From Porticoccaceae bacterium (GTDB taxonomy: Bacteria > Pseudomonadota > Gammaproteobacteria > Pseudomonadales > Porticoccaceae): DNA of 64,000 nucleotides. The first letter of the stretch is position 1; each line of letters begins with the position of its first letter. Of this stretch, positions 45,856-56,212 are shown one piece after another. A program made the position numbers and the translations under genes. The notes beneath the pieces are model-generated. The model saw nothing but the letters and a program-made list of their open reading frames with translations, did not search any database and was not told the DNA's origin. The DNA is taken from NCBI GenBank assembly GCA_024639885.1, contig JAHEGD010000009.1, forward strand, positions 1 through 64,000, read 5' to 3'.

Positions 45856-47553
45856 ATGGCTGAGCCCCTGGCAGTGCCACCGACAGGCCAGCGCAGGCAA
45901 TCCCTGCGCTGGCTTTACCGTTATCTGGCACGCGAAAAAACTGCATTAATCGGCTTGGCAGCGCTGTCGCTGACTGTTACCGGCATCGTGCTGCTGCAGC
46001 CGATGCTGGTCAAAGTGCTGATCGACGACGGTCTGCTGGCCGGCGACCGCAGCCTGCTGGTTGGCGTCGCCGCGGTGATGCTGGTGGCGGCACTGCTCAG
46101 CACCCTGCTCAGCGGTATCAACCGCATCTACCACACCGCGGTCTCCGGGCGTATTTTGTTTGCCCTGCGTCAAGATCTGTTCGCCCATATGCACCGGCTG
46201 TCGCCACGCTTTTATCAGGCCGAGCGGGCCGGTGATCTGATCTCGCGGCTGGACCGCGATATCGCCGAGATCCAGCGGTTCGCCGTCGATACCCTGTTTA
46301 GCTCGCTGTCCGCCGTGATCGGGCTGGTCGGAACGCTCGCTCTGCTGGTCTATCTAAACGCACAGCTAGCCTCGGTGTTGCTGCTGTTGATTCCCCTCCA
46401 GCTGGCGTTTTTGATCAAGGTGCGGCCACTGATCGAGCGCGGCAACCGCGACAGCCGCGAGCGCTCGGCCGACCTGTCGGCGTTCCTCACCGAGGCGCTG
46501 CCGATTGTCAAGTTCAGCCAAGCGAGCGGCGCCGAGCCACTGCAACAGAGCCGACTGCAACGCCTCAACGATCTTTTTTTAACCAGCCTAATCAAGCTGC
46601 AGAAGATCGAGTTTCTCGGCCAGGCGGTGCCCAGCCTGCTGGTTTCGGTGACCCGCGCTGGCGTCTTTCTGATTGGCGGCTTCGCGGTCATCAACGGCAC
46701 CATGGAGCTCGGCGCACTGGTCGCGTTCACCACCTATCTGGGGATGGCGTTTGGTCCGGTCCAGTCGCTGCTCGGGCTGTTTCTCAGCTGGCAGCGGATG
46801 GTGGTCAGTCTCGACCGGGTCGCCTACCTGCGCGAGCAGCCCGCCGAGCCCAGCGGCGAGCGCGAACTGCCAGCCGGCGCCGTCGGTGAACTGCGCCTCA
46901 CCGATATCCGCTTCGGCCACGGCGCCACCGGCCTGCTCTGCGGCGCCTCTGCGCTGCTGCCGGCCGGGCAAAAAATCGCCCTGCAAGGGCTGTCAGGGAG
47001 CGGTAAAAGTACCCTCGTCGATCTGCTGCTCGGCCACCATCAGCCAGCTACCGGCACCATCACCATCGACGCCGTCGACCTCGCCGAGCTCGATCTAGCT
47101 AGCTGGCGACGGCGGGTAGCGCTGGTCTCACAACAGCCGGTAATACTGCGCGACACACTGGCTAACAACCTCTTATTCTCTGCCCCGCACGCCAGCCGCG
47201 CCGAGCTGCACAGCGCCGCCGAGCGGGCCGGGCTAGCCACTCTGTTGGCGCGGTTGCCAAACGGTCTGGACAGCATGGTCGGCGAGCGCGGCGACACCCT
47301 GTCGGGCGGCGAGAAGCAGCGTATCAGTATCGCCCGCGCACTGCTGCGCCAACCGCTCTTAGTCATACTCGACGAGCCGACCTCGGCGCTCGACCGCGCC
47401 GCCGAGCGTGAGCTAATTGCACTGATCGATACGCTGTTTGCCAACACCACGCGGCTGATTATCAGCCACGCCGACAGCCCGCTAGCCAACGCCGACAAAC
47501 AGCTAGAGCTGCGCGACGGTCGACTGGTAGACATCGACGATGGCCACGGCTAA
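45856..47553 (+). CDS. qhpF: ABC transporter (permease-ATPase fusion), QhpF-type
   Basis: 565 residues: about six membrane helices in the first 300 residues, then a nucleotide-binding domain with Walker A GLSGSGKSTL, the LSGGEKQR signature, Walker B LLVILDEPTSALD and the switch H-loop IISHADS. Homologues in amine dehydrogenase operons are thought to export the crosslinked gamma subunit to the periplasm. It is immediately downstream of qhpB (8 bp) and overlaps the next gene by 14 bp. Confidence 0.9.
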   Translation: MAEPLAVPPTGQRRQSLRWLYRYLAREKTALIGLAALSLTVTGIVLLQPMLVKVLIDDGLLAGDRSLLVGVAAVMLVAALLSTLLSGINRIYHTAVSGRILFALRQDLFAHMHRLSPRFYQAERAGDLISRLDRDIAEIQRFAVDTLFSSLSAVIGLVGTLALLVYLNAQLASVLLLLIPLQLAFLIKVRPLIERGNRDSRERSADLSAFLTEALPIVKFSQASGAEPLQQSRLQRLNDLFLTSLIKLQKIEFLGQAVPSLLVSVTRAGVFLIGGFAVINGTMELGALVAFTTYLGMAFGPVQSLLGLFLSWQRMVVSLDRVAYLREQPAEPSGERELPAGAVGELRLTDIRFGHGATGLLCGASALLPAGQKIALQGLSGSGKSTLVDLLLGHHQPATGTITIDAVDLAELDLASWRRRVALVSQQPVILRDTLANNLLFSAPHASRAELHSAAERAGLATLLARLPNGLDSMVGERGDTLSGGEKQRISIARALLRQPLLVILDEPTSALDRAAERELIALIDTLFANTTRLIISHADSPLANADKQLELRDGRLVDIDDGHG

Positions 47554-48241
47554 GCCAACCAACAGCGCGGCCAGCATCGCCGTCGGGCTGATCGATACCG
47601 GTCTCGATACCGGCAGTGCAGCGCGCTTTGCCAGCTACCAGCTGCGCTGCTTTGGGCGCGCCAGTGAGGCCAGCACCAGCCACGGCAGCGCTGTCACCGC
47701 CAGCTGGGCGGCCACTGCCGGACAGCTGCAGCTCTTCAACGCGGCGATCTTTGACGACAGCCTGCGCACCAGCCAGGGCGATCTAATCGCTGCGCTACAA
47801 TGGCTTGCCGACTGCGATGTGCAGCTCATTCATATGAGCTTGGGGCTGCGCCAGCCGAGCGAGCCGCTGGCCGCGCTCTGCGCGCAACTCAGCGCCGCTG
47901 GGGTACTGCTGGTGGCCAGCGCACCGGCGCAGGGCGAGCCGGTCTACCCGGCCAATTTTAGCGGTGTGATCAGTGCCAGCGGCGACGCCCGCTGCCAGCC
48001 CGGCGAGATCTCTCAGCTCAGCCAACAGGCCAGCGACGGCGGCCCACAGTGGGGCGGCTGCGTGTTCTCCACTGCCCACCCGCTGCGCGGCGCCAGCATC
48101 GGTGCCGGCGCTGTCTCGGCGGCCCTGCTCGCCGAACTGGCCAGCGGTGGTCGCGCCGATCACTGCTTGGCCGCGCTCGCCGCCCGCGCCGCTTACCGCG
48201 GCCGCGAATACCGCCAACCAACCGCCGAGCAACTTCCGTGA
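47540..48241 (+). CDS. qhpE: Subtilisin-like serine protease, QhpE-type
   Basis: 233 residues, a minimal subtilase. Catalytic triad: Asp in GLIDTGLD (about residue 20), His in SHGSAV (about 50) and Ser in GASIGAGA (about 188). QhpE removes the leader of the gamma subunit in the amine dehydrogenase pathway of Paracoccus. No signal peptide is visible, consistent with cytoplasmic cleavage before export. The start ATG at 47540 lies within the end of qhpF. Confidence 0.88.
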   Translation: MATAKPTNSAASIAVGLIDTGLDTGSAARFASYQLRCFGRASEASTSHGSAVTASWAATAGQLQLFNAAIFDDSLRTSQGDLIAALQWLADCDVQLIHMSLGLRQPSEPLAALCAQLSAAGVLLVASAPAQGEPVYPANFSGVISASGDARCQPGEISQLSQQASDGGPQWGGCVFSTAHPLRGASIGAGAVSAALLAELASGGRADHCLAALAARAAYRGREYRQPTAEQLP

Positions 48242-49476
48242 CTACCAGCTCGCACTACGACATCGCCGTGCTCGGCGCCGGCCCAGCCGGCACTATCGCC
48301 GCGATAAAACTCGCCGAGCTAGGCTACCGGGTCGCAGTCTGCAGCAAGCCCTCGCGCTATCCATCGGTCATCGAGGGGATCTCTGAGCGCACCTACGCCG
48401 CCTTTGAGAATATCGGCCTGCAACAACTCTGCGCGGCGGTGTCGCCACCCGTGCCGCGCTATATCGACTGGGGTGAGCGCCAGCAGCAGGCCAACGGCGA
48501 GCGGCTGATCTATCGCCAGGTTTTTAACGCGGCCCTGCTAGCAGAGCTGGAGCAGCGCCAGATCACCCTTTGCATCGACAGCGCGGTCAGCTACCGACAA
48601 GCCGATGACCAATGGCAACTAAAGGTCGGCGACAGCGAGTTGACCGCGGCTTTCCTGGTCGACGGCCGCGGCCGCCAAGCAACGGTAGAGGCCGCAACGC
48701 CACGGCCGGCGGCAACCGTCTCGCTCCACCAGCACTGGCAGCGGCCGAGTATCGCCGCACAGCGACCCTACACCGCCGTCGCTGCAGTTGCCGAAGGCTG
48801 GCTCTGGTATGTACACAGCGGTGACGGCGAGGTCTATACCCAGCTCTGCTGTGGTGGCGACAGCGCCCAGACACTGCAGCACAGCGCCGCCGGCATCGCC
48901 GCACTGGCGGCGCGCCTCGACCCCGCCCAATTTAGCTTGGCCGACGCCACCGCCAGCGGCGCGCTGCTGACCCGCGGCGCCACACCGCGGCTCAACAGCG
49001 CCGCCGTCAGCGACAATGCAATCGCCGTTGGCGATGCGGCGCTGGCCGCCGATCCGCTCTCCGGCAACGGTATCTATCAGTCGATCTCGTCGGCGCTGAT
49101 CGCCCCCGCAGTGGTCAATACGCTGCTCCGCCAGCCGGCCAACGGCGAGCTCGCCAAGACCTTTTATCAGCAGCGCATCGAACATCTCTACCAGCGCTTT
49201 GGCCGCCTCGGCCGCGAGTTTTACGCCGGCGAACCGCGCTACCGCACTGCGCCGTTCTGGCAGCCGCGGGCCAGCTGGCCAGACTTACAGCCCTCCCACG
49301 CCGAGCCCGACCAGCTGATCGGCCGCGCCCAACGGGCGGTGGTCGACAACCAGCTGATACGGCTCGGCGAGGTGGTGATTACCGCCAACCACCCGCTCGG
49401 TATCTGGCGGCTCGACGGTGAACTGGCGGTAGAACGGTTGCGCCGCAACGGCACCGAGCTAGCCGCTATCGACTAG
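48238..49476 (+). CDS. qhpG: FAD-dependent monooxygenase, QhpG-type
   Basis: 412 residues from the GTG at 48238, overlapping the qhpE stop. FAD-binding GAGPAG (in AVLGAGPAGTIAAIKLAELG), and the later GDAALAADPLSGNGIYQSI motif are typical of group A flavoprotein monooxygenases. QhpG is thought to hydroxylate the Trp that becomes the cysteine tryptophylquinone of the gamma subunit. It ends the operon, with the stop overlapping the convergent oxidoreductase gene by 4 bp. Confidence 0.87.
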   Translation: MTTSSHYDIAVLGAGPAGTIAAIKLAELGYRVAVCSKPSRYPSVIEGISERTYAAFENIGLQQLCAAVSPPVPRYIDWGERQQQANGERLIYRQVFNAALLAELEQRQITLCIDSAVSYRQADDQWQLKVGDSELTAAFLVDGRGRQATVEAATPRPAATVSLHQHWQRPSIAAQRPYTAVAAVAEGWLWYVHSGDGEVYTQLCCGGDSAQTLQHSAAGIAALAARLDPAQFSLADATASGALLTRGATPRLNSAAVSDNAIAVGDAALAADPLSGNGIYQSISSALIAPAVVNTLLRQPANGELAKTFYQQRIEHLYQRFGRLGREFYAGEPRYRTAPFWQPRASWPDLQPSHAEPDQLIGRAQRAVVDNQLIRLGEVVITANHPLGIWRLDGELAVERLRRNGTELAAID

Positions 49477-50918
49477 CGCTGCCAGGCCGGCGCCAGCAGC
49501 CGGCGTTTGCCATCGTGCGATAGCGCCGCGTCGGGTTCGTCGAGCGCTTCGCGGTCCCAGAGCTCACAGGTGACCTGTTTGTGCTTCTGGTCGAGCCCTT
49601 CGCAGTAGTTGTGATAGCGACAGATCCGCACTTCGCTGCCGCAGCCCTCGCGCACCTTCAGCGGCCAGTCGGGGTCGGCCAGCGCTTGGCGGGCCAAGCC
49701 GATAATATCGCCACTACCCTCGTCTAACAGCTGCTCGGCCTGAAAAAAGTGGTAGAGCCCGCCGGCCACCACGATAGGGGTTTGGTGGCCGGCGGTGCGC
49801 AGCGCACTGCGAATGGTCGCCGCCGGGGTCACATTGCGCCCAAACGGCCCCTGCGGGTCTGAGATATAGCCCGGCATACATTCATAGCCGCTGCGCCCGG
49901 TATAGGGGTAGATGGCGTTGCCCGGCCGCGGCTGCTTGGCGTCGTCAAATTTTCCACCGCGCGACAGCGAGATAAAGTCCATGCCGGCAGCGGCAAACGC
50001 CTTGGCAAAGTGAACCGCGTCGGGCAGCCGGCTGCCGCCGTCGATAATTTCGTCGGCGAGCATCCGACAGCCGACGGTGTAGTCGCTGCCAACCCGCTCA
50101 CGGACCGCGCTGTAGACCTCTAGCGGCAGCCGCAGGCGGCCGGCCAAACTGCCGCCGTAGCCGTCGGTGCGGTGGTTGGTGGCCGATAAAAAAGAGGCCA
50201 TGGTATAGGCGTGCGCGTAGTGCAGCTCAACGCCGTCAAAGCCCGCTTGGCGGGCGCGCTCGGCGGCATCGGCAAACAGGCCGGGCAGCTGGCTGGGCAG
50301 CTCGGCGACCGCTGGCAGCTCGGTGTCGGTGACCCGCTCGCGGTAACCGAGCTGAAGATTCTCCCACTCTTTAGCGGTCAACACCTGCTCGAGTGCAGCG
50401 TCGTCTAGCGCCTGTAGGGCAGCGCGCAGCTCCGCTTCGTCGCTAATGCCGAGCTGGCTGCGGTGGCTGTCGGTAATCGGCAAGAAGCGGCCGAGAAACT
50501 TGTCGCGCTCGGGGCGCCGGCGGATCGGCAGAAAGTCGATTAACTGAATATAAAGCTTGGTCTCGCCGTCGCTGGCCTCGCGGACCGCCTCCACCACCCG
50601 CTTGAGCCCGTCGATATAGCGGTCACTGCCGATCCGCAGCAGCGGCCCGGAGGGGATATCGCGGATGCCGGTCGCCTCGATCACAATCGCGCCCGGTTTG
50701 CCCTGCGCAAAGCGCCGGTACCAGTCGACCACGTCGTCGTTAACTTCACCCTCGGCGGTGGCGCGCCACGGTACCATGGCCGGCACCCAGCTGCGGTTGG
50801 TCAGGCTCAGGTTGGCGAACGCGAGCGGCGAGAACAGCGTCGACTGCGCCGCCTCAGCCGCGCTCGGCCAGTTGTCACAGAGGGCTTGGTACTTAATTCG
50901 CTCGGCTGGTTTCCACAT
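49473..50918 (-). CDS. NADH:flavin oxidoreductase of the Old Yellow Enzyme family
   Basis: 481 residues from the ATG at 50918 (MWKPAERIKYQ; GGAG 7 nt upstream), rather than the ATG at 50945. Flavin-binding TIM barrel: LANLSLTNRSWVPAMVPW at the N-terminus, GVELHYAHAYTMASFLSATNHRTDGYGGSLAGRLRLPLEV (active-site His-x-Ala-His-x-Y equivalent HYAHAY) in the centre and GLARQALADPDWPLKV. The C-terminus has Cys residues (C-RYHNY-C and a further C) but not the usual CxxCNxxC cluster. Enoate or enone reduction is likely. Divergent from the 51-kb monooxygenase-reductase gene, and so probably coregulated. Confidence 0.88.
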   Translation of the reverse strand: MWKPAERIKYQALCDNWPSAAEAAQSTLFSPLAFANLSLTNRSWVPAMVPWRATAEGEVNDDVVDWYRRFAQGKPGAIVIEATGIRDIPSGPLLRIGSDRYIDGLKRVVEAVREASDGETKLYIQLIDFLPIRRRPERDKFLGRFLPITDSHRSQLGISDEAELRAALQALDDAALEQVLTAKEWENLQLGYRERVTDTELPAVAELPSQLPGLFADAAERARQAGFDGVELHYAHAYTMASFLSATNHRTDGYGGSLAGRLRLPLEVYSAVRERVGSDYTVGCRMLADEIIDGGSRLPDAVHFAKAFAAAGMDFISLSRGGKFDDAKQPRPGNAIYPYTGRSGYECMPGYISDPQGPFGRNVTPAATIRSALRTAGHQTPIVVAGGLYHFFQAEQLLDEGSGDIIGLARQALADPDWPLKVREGCGSEVRICRYHNYCEGLDQKHKQVTCELWDREALDEPDAALSHDGKRRLLAPAWQR

Positions 50919-50962
50919 GGAGGCTCTCCGTTTGATTTGGATCATATTTTGACAGCTAGCAC

Positions 50963-50993
50963 TTTACTTTATATATAAACTATATGCTATAGT
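50963..50993. promoter_or_regulatory. Palindromic operator in the promoter of the aminobenzoyl-CoA type operon
   Basis: TTTACTTTATATATAAA (50963-50979), containing the perfect palindrome TTTATATATAAA (50968-50979), lies between a weak -35 (TTTACT) and the -10 TATAGT (50988-50993). A 16/17 match recurs at 63654-63670. A repressor site for the divergent pair is likely. Confidence 0.6.
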
Positions 50994-51061
50994 GCCTCCA
51001 AGTTGAGAGCAATCCCCGCCATCGGCTGGGGATTAACCAATAGCGCTGAGAGGGTGTCATT

Positions 51062-53377
51062 ATGAAAATTGTCTGTTTAGGTGGTGGCCCTTCAGGCCTG
51101 TACTTGGCGATCTGCATGAAGCTTCACGACGCCAATCACGATATTACCGTGGTCGAGCGCAACCGCCCCGACGACACCTTCGGCTGGGGTGTGGTGTTCT
51201 CTGACGAGACCATGCAAAACCTCAAAAAGAGCGACCCGGTCAGTGCCGAGACGATGATCGGCGAGCTGATCCACTGGGATATGATCGACTGCCACATCAA
51301 CGGCGAGATGGAGCGCTCTGACGGCCACGGCTTTATCGGCATCGGCCGCAAGCGGATGCTCCAGATTCTCTACCAGCGCGCTAAAGAGCTCGGTGTTAAT
51401 CTGCAGTTCGAAACCGAATTTGAACTGGCCGACATTGATGGCAAATACGCCGATGCCGACATTGTGGTCGCCGCCGACGGGCTCAATTCTAAGGTTCGCA
51501 ACAACAACTTGGAAGCGTTCGACTGCGATATCGATGTGCGCCCCAACAAGTTTGTCTGGCTCGGCACCAACCAAAATTTCCGCGACGCGTTTACCTTTAT
51601 TTTTGAAAAAACCGAGCACGGCTGGATCTGGGTACACGCCTACCAGTTTGATGAGAACACCTCGACCTTTATCGTTGAGTGCCAACCGGATGTCTACGAT
51701 GCGCTCGGCTTCGAGCATATGAGCCACGAGGAGAGCGCCGAAACCTGCCGCAAGATTTTCGAAAAATACCTCGGCGGCCACAAGCTGCTGACCAACTCTG
51801 GCCACATTCGCGGCTCGGCGTGGATCAGCTTCCCGCGGGTACTCTGCCGCAACTGGATCAAAGACGACCGCCTAGTGCTGATCGGCGACGCCGCCCACAC
51901 CGCCCACTTTGGTATCGGCTCGGGCACCAAGCTGGGGCTCGAAGACGCCATCTCGCTGGCCAAGCACCTCACTGCCCAAGAGAAGACTATCGACGCCCTG
52001 CACGCCTACCAAGCCGAGCGCGAGATCGAAGCACTCAAACTGCAGAGTGCCGCCCGCAACGCGATGGTCTGGTTTGAGAACGCGCCGCGCTACTGCGAAC
52101 GGTTCGATACCAAGCAGCTCAACTACTCGATGCTAACTCGCAGCCAGCGGGTCAGCCACGAGAACCTGCGGCTGCGCGACAAAACATGGCTGGAGGGTTA
52201 CGAGCAGCACCTCGCCACGCTCGCCTACGGCAAACCGGCCGAGGCCGCCGTGCCGCCGATGTTCCTGCCCTACCAGCTGCGCGACATGCAGTTGCACAAC
52301 CGCGTGGTGGTCTCGCCGATGTCGATGTACAGCGCCGTTGACGGCCTGCCCAGCGACTGGCACCTCGCTCACTACAGCTCACTCGCCCAGGGCGGCGCAG
52401 GGCTGGTCTACACCGAGATGACCGATGTCTCGCCGCAAGGTCGCATCACCACCGGCTGTGCCGGTATCTGGAACGACAAGCAGCAGGCGGCGTGGCAGCG
52501 CATCACCCAGCTAGTGCACCAGCACAGCAACGCCAAAATCTGCCTGCAACTCGGCCACGCTGGCCCGAAAGGCTCGACACAACTGCCGTGGCTACAGAGC
52601 GTCAGCGACCAGCCGCTGGACGACGGCTGGGAGATTATCAGCCCCTCGGCGATCCCATTTGCGCCGCACTGCCAACTGCCGCGCGAGATGACCCAAGCGG
52701 ACATGGACGAGGTGCTCGAGCAACACGTTGCCGCTGCAAACCGCGCTGACGCCGCTGGCTTTGACATGATTGAGCTGCACGCCGCCCACGGCTATCTGCT
52801 GTCGGCCTTTATCACCCCGCTGCTCAACCAGCGCAATGATGAGTACGGCGGCTCGTTGGAGAACCGCCTGCGCTACCCACTGGCGGTGTTTAACGCCATG
52901 CGTACGGTCTGGCCGGCCAGCAAGCCGATGGCGGTGCGGATCTCTGCCAACGACTGGGTCGGCGATCTCGGCGTCACACCCGAGGAGGCGATCGATATCG
53001 CCCGCGCCTTTAAGGCGGCCGGCGCCGATCTCATCGACGTCTCGGCGGGCCAGACCTCGCTGGACGCCAAGCCGGTGTATGGGCGTATGTTCCAGACGCC
53101 GTTCTCGGACGATATCCGCAACGAAGTCGATGTCGCCACCATGGCGGTCGGCAATATCTTTGAGATCGATCACGTCAACAGCATTATTGCCGCCGGCCGT
53201 GCCGACCTCTGTGCGCTGGCCAGGCCGCACCTTGCCGACCCGAATTGGACATTGCGCGCTGCCGCTCAACAGGGTTACCGTGGCGATGGTGCGCCCTGCC
53301 CTGTACAGTACCAAGCCGGTTTTGAGCAGCTGTCGCGCAACATGCAAAAAGCTGCCGACATGGTCATCAACGCATAA
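51062..53377 (+). CDS. Bifunctional aromatic acyl-CoA monooxygenase/reductase (2-aminobenzoyl-CoA or salicylyl-CoA 5-hydroxylase type)
   Basis: 771 residues made of two enzymes fused: an N-terminal flavin monooxygenase (about 1-390, [11 protein letters not shown] at 6-16 and [22 protein letters not shown] at about 278) and a C-terminal OYE-like reductase (about 395-765, [50 protein letters not shown]). This architecture is known for 2-aminobenzoyl-CoA monooxygenase/reductase of Azoarcus evansii and for salicylyl-CoA 5-hydroxylase. It hydroxylates the CoA-activated ring and then reduces it, ready for beta-oxidation. It opens the operon to 59038. Which ring substituent it prefers cannot be decided from sequence. 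Confidence 0.92.
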   Translation: MKIVCLGGGPSGLYLAICMKLHDANHDITVVERNRPDDTFGWGVVFSDETMQNLKKSDPVSAETMIGELIHWDMIDCHINGEMERSDGHGFIGIGRKRMLQILYQRAKELGVNLQFETEFELADIDGKYADADIVVAADGLNSKVRNNNLEAFDCDIDVRPNKFVWLGTNQNFRDAFTFIFEKTEHGWIWVHAYQFDENTSTFIVECQPDVYDALGFEHMSHEESAETCRKIFEKYLGGHKLLTNSGHIRGSAWISFPRVLCRNWIKDDRLVLIGDAAHTAHFGIGSGTKLGLEDAISLAKHLTAQEKTIDALHAYQAEREIEALKLQSAARNAMVWFENAPRYCERFDTKQLNYSMLTRSQRVSHENLRLRDKTWLEGYEQHLATLAYGKPAEAAVPPMFLPYQLRDMQLHNRVVVSPMSMYSAVDGLPSDWHLAHYSSLAQGGAGLVYTEMTDVSPQGRITTGCAGIWNDKQQAAWQRITQLVHQHSNAKICLQLGHAGPKGSTQLPWLQSVSDQPLDDGWEIISPSAIPFAPHCQLPREMTQADMDEVLEQHVAAANRADAAGFDMIELHAAHGYLLSAFITPLLNQRNDEYGGSLENRLRYPLAVFNAMRTVWPASKPMAVRISANDWVGDLGVTPEEAIDIARAFKAAGADLIDVSAGQTSLDAKPVYGRMFQTPFSDDIRNEVDVATMAVGNIFEIDHVNSIIAAGRADLCALARPHLADPNWTLRAAAQQGYRGDGAPCPVQYQAGFEQLSRNMQKAADMVINA

Positions 53378-53410
53378 CCCCGGCCGGTCGGCCGGCACAA
53401 GGAGCGATCC

Positions 53411-54175
53411 GTGAGAAACAGCGCAACCCTTCACGCCGTCATTACCGGCGGCGGCAGCGGTATCGGTGCGGCGATCGCCGCGCAACTGGCCGGTGATGGC
53501 TACCGCCTGACCCTACTCGGGCGGCGCCTAGAGCCACTGCAAGCGGTCGCCGACCAGCTGCCCGAAACCATCGCAGTGAGCTGTGACGTGACCGACCCGG
53601 AGTCGGTCGCCGCTGCCTTTGCGCTCGCCCGCGACCAACACGGCGCGGTCGATGCACTGGTCAACTGCGCCGGTGCCGCACCCACCGCGCCGTTTCACAA
53701 ACTCGACTACGCCGCTTGGCGTGGGGTGTTCAACCTCAACGTCGACGGGGTTTTTCACTGCACCCAGGCGGTCATCGACGAGATGCGCAGCCGCAACAGC
53801 GGCCGTATCATCAATATCGCCAGCACCGCCGCCCAACGCGGCTACGCCTACGTATCGGCTTACAGCGCCGCCAAACACGCCGTGCTCGGGCTAACCCGCT
53901 CGCTGGCACTGGAGCTTGCAGGTAGCGACATCACCGTCAATGCGGTCTGCCCCGGCTATATCGACACCGCCATCATCCGCGAGGCGATCGATAATATTGT
54001 CGCTAAAACCGGCCGCAGCGACGCCGACGCACTCAAAACCTTTACTGCCACCAACCCGCAGGGGCGGCTGATCCAACCCGACGAGGTGGCCGCCACGGTC
54101 AGCTGGCTGTGCCGCAGCGCTGCCCGCTCCGTCACCGGCCAGGCGATCTCTGTCTCTGGCGGCGAGGTCATGTAG
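53411..54175 (+). CDS. Short-chain dehydrogenase (3-hydroxyacyl-CoA dehydrogenase-like)
   Basis: 254-residue classical SDR, GTG start at 53411 preceded by AAGGAG. TGGGSGIG cofactor motif, NCAGA, catalytic Ser near ASTAA and YSAAK pair. It probably oxidises a 3-hydroxyacyl-CoA in the ring-derived beta-oxidation of this operon; 34 bp after the monooxygenase. Confidence 0.88.
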   Translation: MRNSATLHAVITGGGSGIGAAIAAQLAGDGYRLTLLGRRLEPLQAVADQLPETIAVSCDVTDPESVAAAFALARDQHGAVDALVNCAGAAPTAPFHKLDYAAWRGVFNLNVDGVFHCTQAVIDEMRSRNSGRIINIASTAAQRGYAYVSAYSAAKHAVLGLTRSLALELAGSDITVNAVCPGYIDTAIIREAIDNIVAKTGRSDADALKTFTATNPQGRLIQPDEVAATVSWLCRSAARSVTGQAISVSGGEVM

Positions 54176-54211
54176 ACCGGCGCCACCAACTCATTTTTTA
54201 AGGAGCACCCG

Positions 54212-55024
54212 ATGCAACCACGACACTGCGCTGACTACCGCGCCGAACACTTTCTCTGGGAGGTCGACGGCGGCGTCGCCACCATCACCCTCAACCGCCC
54301 GGAGCGTAAAAACCCACTCACCTTTGAGTCCTACGCCGAGCTGCGCGACCTGTTTCGCGACCTCGCCTATGCCGACGACGTGCGTGCCGTAATCTTCCGC
54401 GGTGCCGGCGGTAACTTCTGCTCGGGCGGTGATGTTCACGAGATTATCGGCCCGCTGACTGAAATGGACATGAAGCAGCTGCTCGCCTTTACCCGTATGA
54501 CCGGCGATCTGGTCAAGGCGATGCGCGCCTGCCCACAGCCGATCATCAGCGCTATTGAGGGCATCTGCGCCGGTGCCGGCGCGATCATCGCCATGGCTAG
54601 CGACCTGCGCTTTGCCAGCGACACCAGCAAGGTCGCGTTCCTGTTCACCCGGGTTGGCCTGGCCGGCTGCGACATGGGCGCCTGCGCGATACTGCCGCGC
54701 ATCATCGGCCACGGCCGGGCCAGCGAGCTACTCTACACCGGCCGGGTGATGACCGCAGCCGAAGGCGAGCGCTGGGGCTTTCACAACAGCCTCCACGACG
54801 ACCCCTACAGCGCCGCCCAACAGAGTGCCGCGGCAATTGTCAGCGGACCCAGCTTCGCCCACGGCATTACCAAGACGATGCTAGAGCAGGAGTGGAATAT
54901 GAGCATCGGCCAGGCGATTGAGGCCGAAGCCCAAGCGCAGGCGATCTGTATGCAGACACGCGATTTTGAGCGCGCCTACCAAGCCTTCGCCAACAAACGC
55001 CAGCCCGAGTTCCAAGGCGACTAA
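54212..55024 (+). CDS. Enoyl-CoA hydratase/isomerase family protein
   Basis: 270-residue crotonase-fold protein. The oxyanion-hole regions are visible: [19 protein letters not shown] (first loop) and [22 protein letters not shown] (second). In this family Glu residues after CSGGD and in the second motif decide hydratase or hydrolase activity. The later segment [26 protein letters not shown] is characteristic. Second beta-oxidation gene of the operon. Confidence 0.92.
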   Translation: MQPRHCADYRAEHFLWEVDGGVATITLNRPERKNPLTFESYAELRDLFRDLAYADDVRAVIFRGAGGNFCSGGDVHEIIGPLTEMDMKQLLAFTRMTGDLVKAMRACPQPIISAIEGICAGAGAIIAMASDLRFASDTSKVAFLFTRVGLAGCDMGACAILPRIIGHGRASELLYTGRVMTAAEGERWGFHNSLHDDPYSAAQQSAAAIVSGPSFAHGITKTMLEQEWNMSIGQAIEAEAQAQAICMQTRDFERAYQAFANKRQPEFQGD

Positions 55025-55045
55025 CCGGACCCGACGAGGTAGACC

Positions 55046-56206
55046 ATGAGCGATACCAGTTTTCACCAGTGGCCCTTTTTTAACGATGCCAACCGCCAGT
55101 TGGTCCGCGAGCTAGACCAGTGGTGTGCCGAGCATCTCAGCGGCCACGAAGACCACAGCGATGTCGATGCCAGCTGCCGCCAACTGGTCGCCCAACTGGG
55201 CGCCGCTGGCTGGCTGCGCAACAGCGTGCCGGCACCGTGGGGCGGCAACAGTGAGCGGCTACAGGTCCGCGACCTCTGCTTGAGCCGCGAGACACTCGGC
55301 CGCTACTCGGGGCTGGCCGACTTCGCCTTCGCTATGCAGGGGCTCGGCAGCGGACCGATCTCGCTGTTTGGCAGCGACACACTGCGCCAGCACTACCTGC
55401 CCGACGTCGCCGCCGGCAAAAAAATTGCCGCTTTCGCACTCTCTGAGCCGAACGCCGGCTCGGATGTCGCAGCGATGGCGACCAGCGCCCGCCGCGACGG
55501 CGACGAGTTTGTTCTCAATGGCAGTAAAACCTGGATATCCAACGGTGGTATCGCCGACTTCTACACCGTATTTGCGCGCACCGACGAGCAGGGCGGCAGC
55601 AAGGGCATCAGCTGCTTTGTGGTCGACGCCAACACCCCCGGTCTAGAGATCGCCGAACGCATCGAGGTGATCGCGCCGCACCCGCTGGCCACCCTGGTAT
55701 TCAACGACTGCCGGGTACCGGCCGCCAATCTGGTCGGCGAACTCGGCAGTGGCTTCAAGTACGCGATGGGCACGCTCGATGTATTCCGCTCTACGGTCGG
55801 CGCCGCGGCGCTCGGCTTTGCGCGGCGCGCACTCGACGAGGCGGTCAGCTACGCGCAGCAGCGCGAAATGTTCGGTGGCACCCTCGCCGACTTGCAGCTA
55901 ACCCAAGCCGATCTCGGCGGTATGGCGCTGGAGATCGATGCCAGCGCACTGTTGATCTACCGCGCCGCTTGGACCAAAGACAGCGGTGCGGCGCGCATCA
56001 CCCGCGAGGCGGCGATGGGTAAGCTGTATGCCACCGAAGCCGCCCAGCGCGTCATCGACAAGGCAGTGCAGCTCCACGGCGGCCGCGGTGTGGTCTCTGG
56101 CAACATGGTCGAGAGCCTCTACCGCGAGGTGCGCGCGCTGCGCATCTACGAGGGCGCCTCGGAAGTGCAGCGAGTCATCATCGGCTCACTGCAGCTGCAG
56201 CAGTAG
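55046..56206 (+). CDS. Acyl-CoA dehydrogenase
   Basis: 386 residues with N-terminal helical, central beta and C-terminal helical domains. [15 protein letters not shown] (FAD/substrate loop), [15 protein letters not shown], and the C-terminal [21 protein letters not shown]. The catalytic Glu of medium-chain enzymes would be in the last motif (YEGAS). FAD-linked oxidation of an acyl-CoA; the electrons go to ETF. It continues the operon, 21 bp after the hydratase. A ring-opened or dicarboxylyl-CoA substrate is possible. Confidence 0.93.
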   Translation: MSDTSFHQWPFFNDANRQLVRELDQWCAEHLSGHEDHSDVDASCRQLVAQLGAAGWLRNSVPAPWGGNSERLQVRDLCLSRETLGRYSGLADFAFAMQGLGSGPISLFGSDTLRQHYLPDVAAGKKIAAFALSEPNAGSDVAAMATSARRDGDEFVLNGSKTWISNGGIADFYTVFARTDEQGGSKGISCFVVDANTPGLEIAERIEVIAPHPLATLVFNDCRVPAANLVGELGSGFKYAMGTLDVFRSTVGAAALGFARRALDEAVSYAQQREMFGGTLADLQLTQADLGGMALEIDASALLIYRAAWTKDSGAARITREAAMGKLYATEAAQRVIDKAVQLHGGRGVVSGNMVESLYREVRALRIYEGASEVQRVIIGSLQLQQ

Positions 56207-56212
56207 CCACCG

